This document shows, in pieces, positions 46,787-57,019 of a DNA stretch of 64,000 nucleotides. Source of the stretch: Gordius sp. MW1 (lineage: Eukaryota > Nematomorpha > Gordioida > Gordea > Gordiidae); assembly GCA_964036665.1 (NCBI GenBank), contig OZ038528.1, positions 22,555,245 through 22,619,244 of the forward strand. The letters run 5' to 3'. A program made the position numbers and the translations under genes. Numbering within the stretch: position 1 is the stretch's first letter; every line of letters begins with the position of its first letter. The notes beneath the pieces are model-generated. The model was not told the origin of the DNA, did no database searches, and saw only the letters and a list, made by a program, of their open reading frames with translations.

Positions 46787-47005
46787 TTTCTACCCTCTTT
46801 CTCACCAGGAGGGGGGGGGGGTGATTTTCCCCCTCCCCCTTATTTTTTACCCTCTTTCTTACCAGGGGAAAGGGGGGTGATTTGCCCCCCTTTATTTTTT
46901 TACCCTCTTTCTCACCAGGTGGGTGGGTTATTTGCCCCCCCCCCTTTTTTAACCTTCTTTCTCACCCGGGTGGGAGGGTGATTTTGCCCCCCCCCCCGAG
47001 TAAGA
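46787..47005. repeat. Tandem units with CTCTTTCTCACCAGG and closing inverted unit
   Basis: Four units of about 55 bp (TACCCTCTTTCT(C/T)ACC(A/C)GG, G-run, GTGATTT, C-run), ended by a complement copy (GAGTAAGAAAGAGGGTA). G- and C-runs alternate on one strand, so strong hairpins or quadruplexes are possible. Confidence 0.8.
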
Positions 47006-47066
47006 AAGAGGGTAAAAAATATGCTGCCAATATTGCATATGTAAAACTAAAATTTGTTATATATAT

Positions 47067-48228
47067 CAGACACCAGATTGTCCGGCCTGGCCCGCTGCCC
47101 GAACAGGCCCGGCCCGGCCTAAATTTTTATTTTCGGGCAGGCTACGGCGGGCACGATGATAGGATTCGGGCTTAATAAATTTTTTTAGATAATGTATGAT
47201 TTTGTAACTTATTAATTTGATTGTATATAAAAATGCTAAAAGAGTTAAGAAACTTGATTTTGCTATCTGTCCCCAAGTTATTTCTATAATTTTTTCCGAA
47301 CCACTCTATTTCCACCAAGTCCCTATCCCTAGCTACGTTCATGGAATAATTGAAATATTTATATTTATGTAGCCCTTTCATTGTTCGTAATTCACATGTG
47401 CCGTCGATACATAATACAAAACGTCATGCCCAAATTGACACAATGCATGCAAGTGTTAACATTTAAACTCTATTGATAAATTATTGTTTATTACCAAGAA
47501 AGTAAGTTCAAAGAGCACAGATTGACTAATTGAACTAATTTTATTCATTAAGAAGTTTATTTATAGGGTAGGGGCTTAAACGGGTTAACCCAAAAGGGGA
47601 GGATAATTTTGTATATTGTAAGCATATTTATGAAATATGTATACTTTAAACTTAATTAAAAATTGCTATATAAATTTTTCAAGGACATCGGCTGCATTTA
47701 ATTAATATTTGTATTTTATGTGATTTGTAAACGTTCTAACATGTTTGTACCTAAATGCCTTAGCAATCAATATATTAAAATGTTGTGACCTAGAGCGGTT
47801 TTGCCAATGATAACAATATTTTAAAGAAACTCTGGCCAAAATTTTTAGAAAAACCAAATACTACGTTTTTTTGACCCATTAGGATTAAAATTAAAGATTA
47901 AAAGTTTTATTTGGAAATATCATTCGACTTTTAAATAATATAAAAAATTAAATTTTGTCCGGGATAATAAAATATTGCCATATTTGTTATATTCAATATG
48001 CCATTAATTTAATGCTTATTTTTTAATAGTGGTTGAAAGAATTTGGGATCGCAACATTTCGGGCCTAACAGGCAAATTTAATATTTCGGGTCGGGCATTT
48101 CGGGCCTCTAATGTTTCGGGTGGCCGTCGGACAATTAGAGGGTTCGGGCGGGCTCGGGCGGGCAATAAGGTAAAAATATTGAACCGGGCCGGGTTCGGGC
48201 ATAAAATTCCAAACAAATCTGACCTCTG
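47067..48228. mobile_element. hAT-like CGGGCC-rich element, 1.16 kb
   Basis: Ends CAGACACCAGATT (left) and, on the complement of the right, CAGAGGTCAGATTTG. Flanked by ATATATAT on both sides (47059-47066, 48229-48236), 8 bp as in hAT. Both ends carry many TCGGGC/GGGCCGG clusters. The uninterrupted locus exists at about 54300-54330. The core is AT-rich; a 69-residue minus-strand frame at 47172-47381 is not recognised. Confidence 0.82.
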
Positions 48229-48864
48229 ATATATATGGCCAAGATTTTTTAGGGTTGTGGCAATAAAATATTTTAATAAAAACTTTTTTACTATTTGTAT
48301 TATTTTTTAAAATGTCAAAGATTTCTCGTCAAAAATCCCCGTTCCACTTTGCGCCCTTACAATTCATTTATTCAAAAACTTATTAGACCATGAAAATTTT
48401 CTATATTGTTTCAACTACATTACTTTGTTTTATTTATGAATAAATTTTATTTATTTTATGCCCTACAAACATGAGGGTCTGAGACGGTTTTTGGGCAACC
48501 GTCCGACACCAAGATAACCCAATCAAAATCTTTCTAAGTTAACCCAACCAAAATGAAGGTAAAATTTTAAAATAACTGAATTACAAACAAGACATAAAAA
48601 CTTAAATTCTATATTTCCAATAAATAATAATTATTTAAAGTTTTTTAAATAACAATTAATAATAAGTAATTTTTTAGTTTAAACATTATAATTTTTTAAT
48701 TATACATCTATTAGCATCAAAGTTTAAATTTAAATGTAAACTTTGTTATTAATCACGAACTAAAATAAATTTATAATTGAATGTTATATAAATATGTGAA
48801 TCACTTCCGCATCATATATATACACCCTTTTTATACAATATTTTTGCATAATTCATTGTATATA
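48229..48864. repeat. Duplicated flank (partner 54318-54610) and spacer
   Basis: GGCCAAGATTTTTTAGGG, CCCCGTTCCAC, CCCTTACAATTCATTTA and TTTATTTATGAATAAATTT recur at 54326-54560. From about 48570 to 48864 the DNA is AT-rich with nothing seen. Confidence 0.7.
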
Positions 48865-49577
48865 ATGATATACTATACCATTTCCAAACAGAAGAAAATA
48901 GTCTTAATTAATAATAAACATTATCTATTAATAAAAGATACTAATAACAAGAAATATTTTCGGTGTAGAAACAAACTTTGCAAGAGCAAAGCCACTATGT
49001 CAGAATCAACATTTACAATAACGACACCTCACTGTGCAGGTAAACCTAATTATTGCATATATATATTTTAAACAAGGCTGCACACAATCATCAACATCAA
49101 TCTTAACTCTATCTGAAGGATCATCACCTCTACCTTCCAATACTCCAACCAATTCAAATAATGTTCTCTTAATAAGTAAATCATATCTGCAAAATTTTAT
49201 TCTTTTGTAGGATCATCATCTCAACCTATGTGCAATACTTCACACAATTTGATTAATTTTAGGCCATTAGGTATCTTAATAAATTTTTTATCTTATTGTA
49301 TTTGTAGGATCTTCACGTCCACCTACTTCCAATACTCCAATCAAATTCAAATAATGTTCGCTTAATAAGTAGATCATATCTTCATAATTTTTTTCTTTTG
49401 TAGGATCATCATCTCAACCTATGCGCAATACTTCAAACAACAATTTAAATATTATGTCTTTCTTAAGTAAAATTTGTTTTATATATGTTAATTAATTTAA
49501 AGGACCAATAAATGTTCTAACTGAATCAAAATTCAATAATGTCTCCACATCAAATATAGAAACTGAACTACATGCTG
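48865..49577 (+). CDS. FLYWCH zinc-finger exon followed by phase 1-1 micro-exons
   Basis: Exon 1 (ATG 48865 or 48781, to 49039) encodes a FLYWCH-type finger: KIVLINNKHYLLI, NKKYFRCRNKLCKSKATM, ending TTPHC. It stops in phase 1 at CAG|GTAAAC. Small exon-like blocks follow, each after an AG and closed by GT: 49119-49175 (57 bp), 49211-49270 (60), 49308-49368 (61, frame-breaking), 49404-49466 (63) and 49503-49577 (75). All but the third are multiples of three in phase 1-1. The first four are diverged duplicates beginning GATC(A/T)TCA and give serine/proline-rich linkers (SSPLPSNTPTNSNN, SSSQPMCNTSHN). FLYWCH fingers are typical of the N-terminus of animal Mutator-like transposases, and catalytic remains on the same strand lie at 55.9-56.5 kb, so this is probably the front half of a split MULE. 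A host FLYWCH gene is the alternative. Confidence 0.5.
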
Positions 49578-49609
49578 GTAAAACTATAAATTAGAGGGTG
49601 TTATTTAAC

Positions 49610-50045
49610 TGCTAAGTAAATATTACAAAGGGTTAAGTAATTTATGCTAAGTATTTTAATTAAAGTGCTAAGTATTTTATTAAAAAACGCTAAGTATTTT
49701 ATGCTAAGTATTTTAATCTAAATGCTAAGTATTTTAATCTAAATGCTAAGTATTTTAATCTAAATGCTAAGTATTTTATTATTAAATGGTAAGTATTTTA
49801 AAGGATGCTAAGTTTTTATTATTTAATTGCAGATTTATTTTGATATACTAAGTTTTTTTATTAAAATGCTAAGTATTTTATTAAAAAAAATCTAAATTAT
49901 GAATTTTAATCAAAATGCTGAGTATTAAAAAAATATAAGATAATAAGGTTTTAAAGCTAAAAAGGACAAAGTTTTAATGGTAATAATTTTAAAAAAATGT
50001 TTAATTTTTAAAAATGCTAGGTTTTCTATTTTGAAGTGCTAAGTT
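49610..50045. repeat. Left array, GCTAAGTATTTTA units
   Basis: More than ten imperfect units of 16-20 bp with core TGCTAAGTATTTTA, running in one direction and decaying toward 50045 (GTGCTAAGTTATT). Confidence 0.9.
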
Positions 50046-50382
50046 ATTAAAGTTTTTTAATTCAAAGTTTAATTATGACACAAAAAAGTGTTGAAATTTG
50101 AAGTCAAGTTTGAAGTAATTATTTTAATGAATTACCAAAATTTTTAGTTGAAAAATATAATATTTCAATTTTATATTGTTATAATATAAAAAAAAATTTA
50201 TTTTAGATTCGAATAAAAAAATTATGATTATTTATTTGTAGGTTAAGAAATACCCTTCATGTTCTATAATGACTTCACATATAAAATAATCTAAATAGCC
50301 AATAGGATAATTTATAGAGATTTTATTCAACTACAATACATAATTATAATAATGGTGGCTTGTATATATATTTATTGGACTA
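50046..50382. other. AT-rich gap between left array and transposase
   Basis: Probable 3-prime UTR and terminal part of the element; no frame. Confidence 0.4.
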
Positions 50383-52530
50383 TCAAAGCTTTTTTAGCTT
50401 TAGGGGATCTCCACGTCTTCTTTTTTCTCCTATTGTCACATTTTTGGCTTCCATAGGCACTTTGCATAATTTTAATGTTAGGGCCAACCCTATTACATGC
50501 TTGCAGATGTAATTATTGTGAAATGAGGGGCAACTGCATTGACCTTTTTGCCACATGGCTTTCTTCAAGGAAGGTTATGGACCAGGCCTTAAATTTGCTT
50601 TTTGAAATCCTCATAGGAGGCCCAGTCATCTATTCTAATTCTTGTATCCTGATTTATTGATTGACTTATTTTGGCTGGTACAACATAAACCTTTTTATTA
50701 TTTTTGTTGTACATTATGGAATTTTTGTTGAGATTTGCCCATTGGTAGCATTGTGTCCAAAGCTTTGTTGAAATTGTTGGAGAAGATGATATTGTAACTT
50801 GCTGTAATTGGTAATATACAGGCCACTTTTTAACCATATCTATTGCAGCAATTTCAAATCGAGCAAGAGGGATTCGTTCCCTTAACGTATAATAATCTTT
50901 TATAGTTCTATTCCTTGATTCCAAACATTTGTTTGTGGTTGGACTATATAGGCGATAACCAGTGTACCATGAATTATTCTTATTGATCCATTCCTTCTTA
51001 AAATAATCAATAAATGTAGGTATTTTGAAATTCCATTTTAGAAGGAACAATTTTGTTGATTTCAGAAAAACATTTTCATTCTGACAAAGTTGTAGCTTGT
51101 CAATGTCTTCAATTAATTCATCTTGATAGTGCTTGTCAACTAACATCACCAATCCAGAATAATATAATTATAAATTTTGAACTAAGTACTTTTTTTGCTA
51201 TATTTCTTCTGACATGAGCCCAGCATACCACAACCATTTTATCCCCAAAGACAGCTTTAAAAGCATTATGAACTGCACTGGCTGCATCAGTGACAAGAAC
51301 TTCAAAAACTGGATTTTTATTACTTAATTTCATGACCTCATTAGCCAAACTCTGAAACATGAACTTGAAGTCTTCTTAAGTTTCATGAGAGGCCACGCAA
51401 ACCCCTAACGGATGAAATTTTTTGTAAGATCTGCTAGAAGTGGAAAACCTTGCCACATAATTTTATAAGTAGCATCAGCATGCAATACTTCTGAAAGGTG
51501 GGAGTTTAATAGCAACCTAAAAAATATATAAAACAAACAGCAACTATTTCTTTTTACCTTTTGGGTGAAATAAAAAATTTGAATCTTCCATCTTCGTAAG
51601 ATGCTTCATAGGCAACTATGTAGGGAGTGTCCTCTTTCAAAGGAATTTGTGGCGTTTTAAACATTGGCGAGATGAAGCAACCAGGAGCAGGTAACCAATT
51701 GACAATTACAGTTTTTGAATTACTTCCTTCTCCCAAAATCGCTACCACAATCACATAAATTCATCATCCCAATTCTTTCCCAAAATCGCTACCACAATCG
51801 CATTATTCCAGCATACTCTATTCATATCATTACTTACTTAATATTCTTATGTGATCTATATCTTCATATCATTACTTACCTAATATTCTTGTGTGATCTA
51901 TATCTTCATATCATTACTTACTTAATATTTTGTGTGATCTGTATCTTCTTATGTGAGTTATAATAATAATAAACAACTAATACTTTGTGTTATAGTAAAA
52001 TATTCTTATTGGTATACAAACTACCATAAATTGACGAATTTTCACTTAGCCATAATTCTAGTTTCCCTAAGCTTATATTTGAGGCACCATACACTTTTCC
52101 TGAGTGTTGTCAAATTATTTCTCAATTGAGGCATTGATGGTGATAGCAAATTCATCTAATTGATGTTTTCTAATATGGATTTCGATTTTAGACCTAATTC
52201 AAACATACGGACTTCAGTTTTAACAGATTCATCAATTTTACTCAAGTTTGAGGGAGTAGATTGATGGGCGTGCAAAGAATTAGCATTATACACAATAACT
52301 CTTTCTGATGTTGATTCATAAACCTAAGAACATCGTGGTTCGCATTGCACTCCTCGAAACTTTACTTGATTACATCTAAGTAAAGTAACAATATTCAAAA
52401 ATATAACAACCTGTAATACACTTTTATGCCTTTCTCAGTTTTATTTTGGTACCAAAAGCCCCATATATTTTTGGCTTTAAGAGCCCTTTTTGCCTCACAC
52501 TCATTATCATTGGTGGCTTTTTTACCCAGT
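50383..52530 (-). CDS. Mutator-like transposase (FLYWCH, DDE, SWIM), decayed
   Basis: Minus-strand gene with small introns. From the N-terminus: a FLYWCH finger (IWGFWYQNKTEKGIKVYYR, then after a 35-bp intron at 52410-52376 CNQVKFRGVQCEPRC) and VKTEVRMFELGLKSKSI with LRNNLTTLRK, the usual MULE region. After a 41-bp intron (51557-51517) comes the first catalytic aspartate in SEVLHADATYKIMWQGFP. Then VFEVLVTDAASAVHNAF with the second aspartate, VVVCWAHVRRNIAKK, a helical region with NRTIKDYYTLRERIPLARFE, and a C-terminal SWIM zinc finger CSCPSFHNNYICKHVIGLAL near 50540-50480. Damage: an in-frame TAG near 52325 and frame changes around 51400 and 51150, unless unseen introns explain them. Domain order is that of a complete MULE transposase of about 600-700 residues. 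It moves the surrounding element by cut-and-paste; probably inactive now. Confidence 0.85.
51760..51955. repeat. Short tandem repeats inside the MULE gene
   Basis: CCCAAAATCGCTACCACAATC appears twice in part (51731, 51780), followed by about three units of TCATATCATTACTTAC..TGTGATCTATATCT (about 52 bp). They separate the N-terminal FLYWCH region from the frame at 51754 and expand a probable intron. Confidence 0.8.
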
Positions 52531-52594
52531 GGCGTACCGGGCCCCATGGGCCCCCCAAGTGAAAAATCTTGGGCCCCTGGGCCCCGTACGCCAT
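52527..52594. mobile_element. Miniature hAT-like palindrome
   Basis: About 68 bp, CAGTGGCGTACCGGGCCCC against GGGCCCCGTACGCCATT; nearly all stem. It sits at the N-terminal edge of the MULE coding region and may have cut it. Confidence 0.6.
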
Positions 52595-52739
52595 TTTTTT
52601 TTATTTTATCTTAGTTAAAAAAAATAGGAAGATTATAATTATTTGTTTTTGAATATAACTTTTAATTATAATATAAAGCCCTAATATTTGTTTAATAAAT
52701 GCAATTTAACGGTTTATAGCCTAGTATCAACTTTAAATG

Positions 52740-53500
52740 ATATTAGAAATGAGGATCACTATCAAATTATAATAAGGCGAAAGATTTAGCTTCAATTTTT
52801 TATTTAGTATCTTCTAAACGTATTAAAAAACCAAAAAAGTGTGACACTTTACTTCTTACTCTTTTGAATCTACCAATTCATTAATGGATTTCAAAATTAT
52901 ATTATCTTATCATAGCAGAATTAAACATAAGATTTTCGGAAATTAATTGTAATTTATATATGTCCTTAGAAGGTTTCATGGGCGTAGCCAGCTTTTGAAT
53001 TAGAGAGGGGCAATAATGATTTAGGGAGGAACAAAATGATTATTTTTTCAAATTTCAGCCATAATTTTAATAAATATTAACAAATTTTTGTATTTAGAGG
53101 GGGTGGCCCCCTTCTGGCTACGCCCGTGGAAGGTTTTAACCCTTCATACCCTTTTTTAAATCTCTTTTATCAGAAGTAATTAACCATTATGAATTAAAAC
53201 AGCCAGATGCCAAAATAATAATGGCAAAATTATATAATATATTATAATTCTTTACTTCGAATAAAATAAATTGCAATGATATTTTTCACCTATTAAAATT
53301 TTGCTCTCAATAATGTTTCTAAATTTTATTATTTTGACTAAAATTATTTTAATTATCCCAATAACTTCATGTTCATGCGAAGGATCGTTCTCATTGCTAA
53401 AATAAATTAAAACTATCTTTGTTCCATAATTAGACAAGATAGGTTATCTTCCTTAGCTTTATTGAGCTTAGAACATGACTTTTAAATGATTCGTTTGCAA
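52740..53500 (+). pseudogene. hAT transposase remnant
   Basis: Plus-strand fragments in broken frames: KKPKKCDTLLLTLLNLPIH and LIIAELNIRFSEI (about 52820-52940), as in ZMYM/SCAND-type hAT transposases. Then the C-terminal dimerisation block IIPITSCSCEGSFSLL (about 53355-53400). A MITE at 52977-53128 interrupts it. Multiple stops; long dead. Confidence 0.6.
52977..53128. mobile_element. hAT-type MITE, 152 bp, perfect target duplication
   Basis: Ends CATGGGCGTAGCCAG and CTGGCTACGCCCGTG; GAAGGTTT at 52969-52976 and 53129-53136 is a perfect 8-bp duplication. Interior matches the MITEs at 13.9 and 40.4 kb (TTAGGGAGG, ATTTCAGCCATAATTTT). Confidence 0.95.
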
Positions 53501-54283
53501 CATCGAGTAAAAGGCGTAATGAACTATTGTATTATTAAAAGACTAGTTTTAATATTTAATGAAAAATTACCTGGGCTTTTAAACTTGTTTTAAACTTTTT
53601 AACACTTTCAAAATATATTAAAATATTATTAAATTTAAGAAAATTCCATCCTGGATTCAATTTTTTTTGTCCATCTCACATGCTTATTGTTTAACATATC
53701 TTGCATATTTTTATATACCACATGCACATATAAAGCCAATGAATTTCCAAAAAATAGTTTGTACACCATTTTTTACCCTTTATTAGTAATATCCCATCAA
53801 AAGTTTGATAAATTAATATTAATAACAAAATCCTGAATTTTATAGAATTGTTAACGCATCAAAACTTTCAAAGGATAAAAATCCTCAAAAAATTTCTTTT
53901 GGTGTGCCATTGGATTCAACAAAATGTACACCAACGCTAAGTTGTTCTGCGCATCTCACATCTCTAATTTCATCTAAAATTTATTAAGTAAAATTTATTC
54001 ATTTATCCTGACAGAATATTTTTAGTTTCATTTAGCCGTTAAATTTACTAGTTCATTTTAAATTTTAGGTGATGTAAAGGGGGGGGGGGGGGGGTGTGTG
54101 CAAATATATCTATAATATCATCAGGGGCTATAACTTCTAAATTAAATACTCATTCTCGAACGAATTTTAATTTCATGATTAATTTATATTTTATGTTATA
54201 ATTACGCCTTTTGAGGATCTAGCCTTTAAAAAAGGCTTTTAAATGTTCTCATTGTTTTCCTGATATAAATGCTGCCTGAAAAT
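53501..54283. other. No gene seen
   Basis: AT-rich, with one G-run of about 18 at 54079-54095. Confidence 0.4.
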
Positions 54284-54610
54284 GCTGCCAATATTGCATA
54301 TGTAAAATTAAAATTTGTTATATATATGGCCAAGATTTTTTGGGGTTGTGGCAATAAAATATTATTATAAAAACTTTGTTGTATAGTTTTTTTACTATTT
54401 GTATTATTTTTGAAAATGTCAACAATTTCTTGTCAATATCTCCGTTCCACCTTGTGCCCTTACAATTCATTTACACAAAAACTTATTATACCAAGTGAAA
54501 TTTTCTAGATTGTTTCAACGACATTACTTTGTTTTATTTATGAATAAATTTATTTATTTTATGCCCTAGAAACATGCGGTCTAAGACATACCAGTGTGAT
54601 GTTATTAGAA
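54284..54610. repeat. Duplicate of 47021-47066 plus 48229-48560 (empty site)
   Basis: TGCTGCCAATATTGCATATG and TTTGTTATATATATGGCCAAG run without interruption where the 47-kb copy holds the CGGGCC-rich element. Confidence 0.88.
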
Positions 54611-54686
54611 AAATACACAAAATAGTAGCGGAATTTTAAGTTTGTCCAATGTTTATGAGGGAAAATTTTTTCATTTGCGTTTGACC

Positions 54687-54834
54687 CATGGTCGTATCCA
54701 GGTTTTGGATTGGGGGGGGGACATATTTTTTTTTAATTTTTAAGGGTTTTTGTAGTCAAATTTTTTTTGTCCCCCCCCCCCTATGGTTTGACCAGCTCAG
54801 CCCCCCCAAGGCAAAAAGGCTAGCTACGCCACTG
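54687..54834. mobile_element. hAT-type MITE, 148 bp
   Basis: Ends CATGGTCGTATCCAGG and CTAGCTACGCCACTG, G-run at left and two C-runs at right, flanks GTTTGACC and TTTTTACC (6 of 8). Confidence 0.85.
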
Positions 54835-55369
54835 TTTTTACCCATTCAATCGATCTGTACAACTGCCTGATATGAATTTTAACTCCTGAGGTTCCTGCTT
54901 CTTCCTCTTCGTCTGATAAATAAGGCGAGATTTGTTGGACTCCCATAATTAAGCAATATAATAACTGTATGTCAAATTGGTGTGTGATCTTGGCGCCAAA
55001 GAACGCCAGTTATTGTTCGATCACAATGTCATTTAAATGTTATATAAAAAACGAATCTGGTTCATTAGGCGATTTTTCAGTTCGCGATCATTGAACACGT
55101 GACTGCAACATAATCATTATGCAAATTAAAAATTAAAATAATATAGTATAAATATGATATAATACCATAAATATAATACAATAAAATAAATATTATACAA
55201 CAGAATAAATACAATACAATATAATATATATTACATTATACAATTAATATAACCCTAACCCTAATTGGTTGTCGCCTAACAGGTCAATCGTCTAATGTAC
55301 AGAAGCGTAAAAAACAGACAGCTTAATTTGTTTTAAAATTTATAAAATCTTTTGTATACTTAGCATAAT
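54835..55369. other. No gene; short AACCCTAACCCTAA run
   Basis: AT-rich, ATAATACAATA-type simple sequence at 55140-55250, then AACCCTAACCCTAA at 55252-55265, too short to be a telomeric tract. Confidence 0.5.
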
Positions 55370-55815
55370 ATATTTATAAACCTAGCATATAATTAAATAC
55401 TTAGCATAATTTATTTAAATACTTAGCATAATTTAAATACTTGGCACAATTTATTTAAATACTTAGCAATAATTTAAATACTTAGCATAATATAATTAAA
55501 TACTTAGCAATAATTTAAATACTTAGCATAATATATTTAAATACTTAGTATATAATTTAAATACTTAGCAAAACATTAAAATACTTAGCAAACAAATAAA
55601 ATACTTAGCAAATAAATAAAATACTTAGCAAAACAATAAAATACTTAGCAAAATTTATTTTACTTAGCAAATGAATAAAATACTTAGCATTTGAATTAAT
55701 ACTTAGCATTAATTTAAAAACTTATCAAACAAATTAAATACTTAGCAAATGAATAATATACTTAGCAATGACGCTAAAAATACTTAGCAATTTGAATAAA
55801 ATACTTAGCAAATAA
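55370..55815. repeat. Right array, TAAAATACTTAGC units
   Basis: About 20 imperfect units of 16-22 bp with core AATACTTAGCA, the reverse complement of the left array. Confidence 0.92.
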
Positions 55816-55859
55816 TTTGTTGTGTAAATTAAATATTATTTTTCTTATATAATTTATAT

Positions 55860-56453
55860 ATTTAAGCCTCCGTAGGTTGGATCAAAAATATATGATCCCG
55901 GTAGTTTTACACTTTACCGGATAAGAGCGAGGAGACTTATATTCAAGTTTTTGACAAACTAAAAGAGCTTTGCAATGCTCGCCAGCTCGTTTTTTCCCCC
56001 GAATAGGCCCAGGTTGATTTTTAATCGGCATCCATAGCGGCATTGGAAACTTGTTTTCCCAATATCGTTTTTAAGGGTAAATTCATCTGTTTTAAAACTA
56101 TATAGTATTTAGGGTGCCTTTTTCACTTTAGCCAGGCGATTTTTCGCCATCTAGCCTAGAAGAAATTAAGGAGCCTCTACCGATCGAATCTAAGCTTTAA
56201 GCGCAGCGTCCGCCGGCTTCTAGCTCTTCCAGTTGTGAGGCCAGGGGATATTGACACAGTCATGGTTTTGTGTATGGATACCCCTATTGTGCGCGGCAAC
56301 AAAGAAATTGAAGATTTCTTTGTGTACGTGCACAATACATGGGTTCGGGAGGATGCGCCTTTTCCATATGGGATGTGGCAACGGCTAGATGCGCGTGGGC
56401 CACATATCAATAATTACCTAGAGGGGTTTAAAATTCCCTTAGATGTTGGATAA
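55860..56453 (+). pseudogene. Degraded MULE transposase, catalytic and C-terminal part
   Basis: Plus-strand frames: FYTLPDKSEETYIQVFDKLK with ELCNARQLVFSPE (about 55890-55990), the part of animal MULE transposases just before the second catalytic aspartate. Then a broken stretch, then DFFVYVHNTWVRED, PFPYGMWQRL and INNYLEGFK (about 56305-56435), the C-terminal NN..EG motif of these enzymes. Several stops. Same strand and family type as the FLYWCH exon at 48.9 kb, from which it is separated by the 49.6-55.8-kb element. Confidence 0.75.
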
Positions 56454-56520
56454 AAGATACACATCCCACGTGTACGTTTTTATCGATTTTTTGCGAAGTT
56501 AGAAAACAAAACCAAAGTCG

Positions 56521-56702
56521 ATTTGCTTCACATCTCTCAGAGGAAGAGAGTTTATTCAATAAATAAAAAATACTCACTTATAAATGATAATATTAAAAGG
56601 CTTATACGCCTATTTGCTTCACATCTCTCTGAGGAAGAGAGTTTATTCAATAAATAAAAAATACTCACTTATAAATGATAATATTAAAAGGCTTATACGC
56701 CT
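56521..56702. repeat. 91-bp tandem duplication at the Gypsy insertion site
   Basis: Two nearly identical units, ATTTGCTTCACATCTCTC..AAAGGCTTATACGCCTA, the second ending at the left border of the LTR element. Confidence 0.92.
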
Positions 56703-57019
56703 ATTGGTTACCTTGGCAAATAAAATCTTAATATAGCAACGCGATCATTGGTTACCTATGCAAAAAACTTAACCTTTCTCTTTCAAATATTCACGCAATT
56801 TATTCATAAAAGTGAATACATTCAGGTAGTTGAAGGTCTTGTAATTCACCGTTTTTATAACCTCGCCAGATGTGTATATAAACGGGTTGCTTTAACTAAA
56901 ATACAATTCGTTCATTTCTTTCTATTATTTGGAAATAAAATGTTGTGTGCTTTCAATTGATTCCTTGTCTAATAAAATACTATATTTATTAACAGTTTAT
57001 AGGTATCCAAGCCGCAACA
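56703..57019 (+). repeat. 5-prime LTR
   Basis: Matches 60944-61262 almost throughout; ends AAGCCGCAACA. Contains TATATAAACGGG and AATAAA motifs. The first bases differ from the 3-prime LTR, so the exact left edge is uncertain by a few bases. Followed by TGGTGACCCC, a probable primer-binding site. Confidence 0.9.

Larger units (their letters stand above)
49590..55830 (-). mobile_element. Mutator-like element flanked by inverted short-repeat arrays
   Basis: A 6.2-kb region bounded by two inverted arrays (49610-50045 and 55370-55815) and carrying a minus-strand MULE transposase (50383-52530). The arrays would act as long terminal inverted repeats made of tandem units. The right half contains later material: a hAT remnant (52740-53500), MITEs (52977-53128, 54687-54834) and a duplicated segment (54284-54610). 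The exact ends and a 9-bp target duplication could not be fixed, because the array edges are diffuse. Confidence 0.55.

Noticed and set aside
46686-47175. Frames with FYPLSHQEGGG and PGGRVI repeats
   Set aside because: Translation of the C/T-rich tandem repeat.
49610-50045. CRISPR-like array
   Set aside because: Units are short, contiguous, imperfect and without unique spacers, and the genome is eukaryotic.
52426-52614. 62-residue plus-strand frame
   Set aside because: Opposite strand of the MULE FLYWCH exon and the palindromic MITE.
55252-55265. AACCCTAACCCTAA as a telomeric tract
   Set aside because: Only two units, in AT-rich interstitial DNA.
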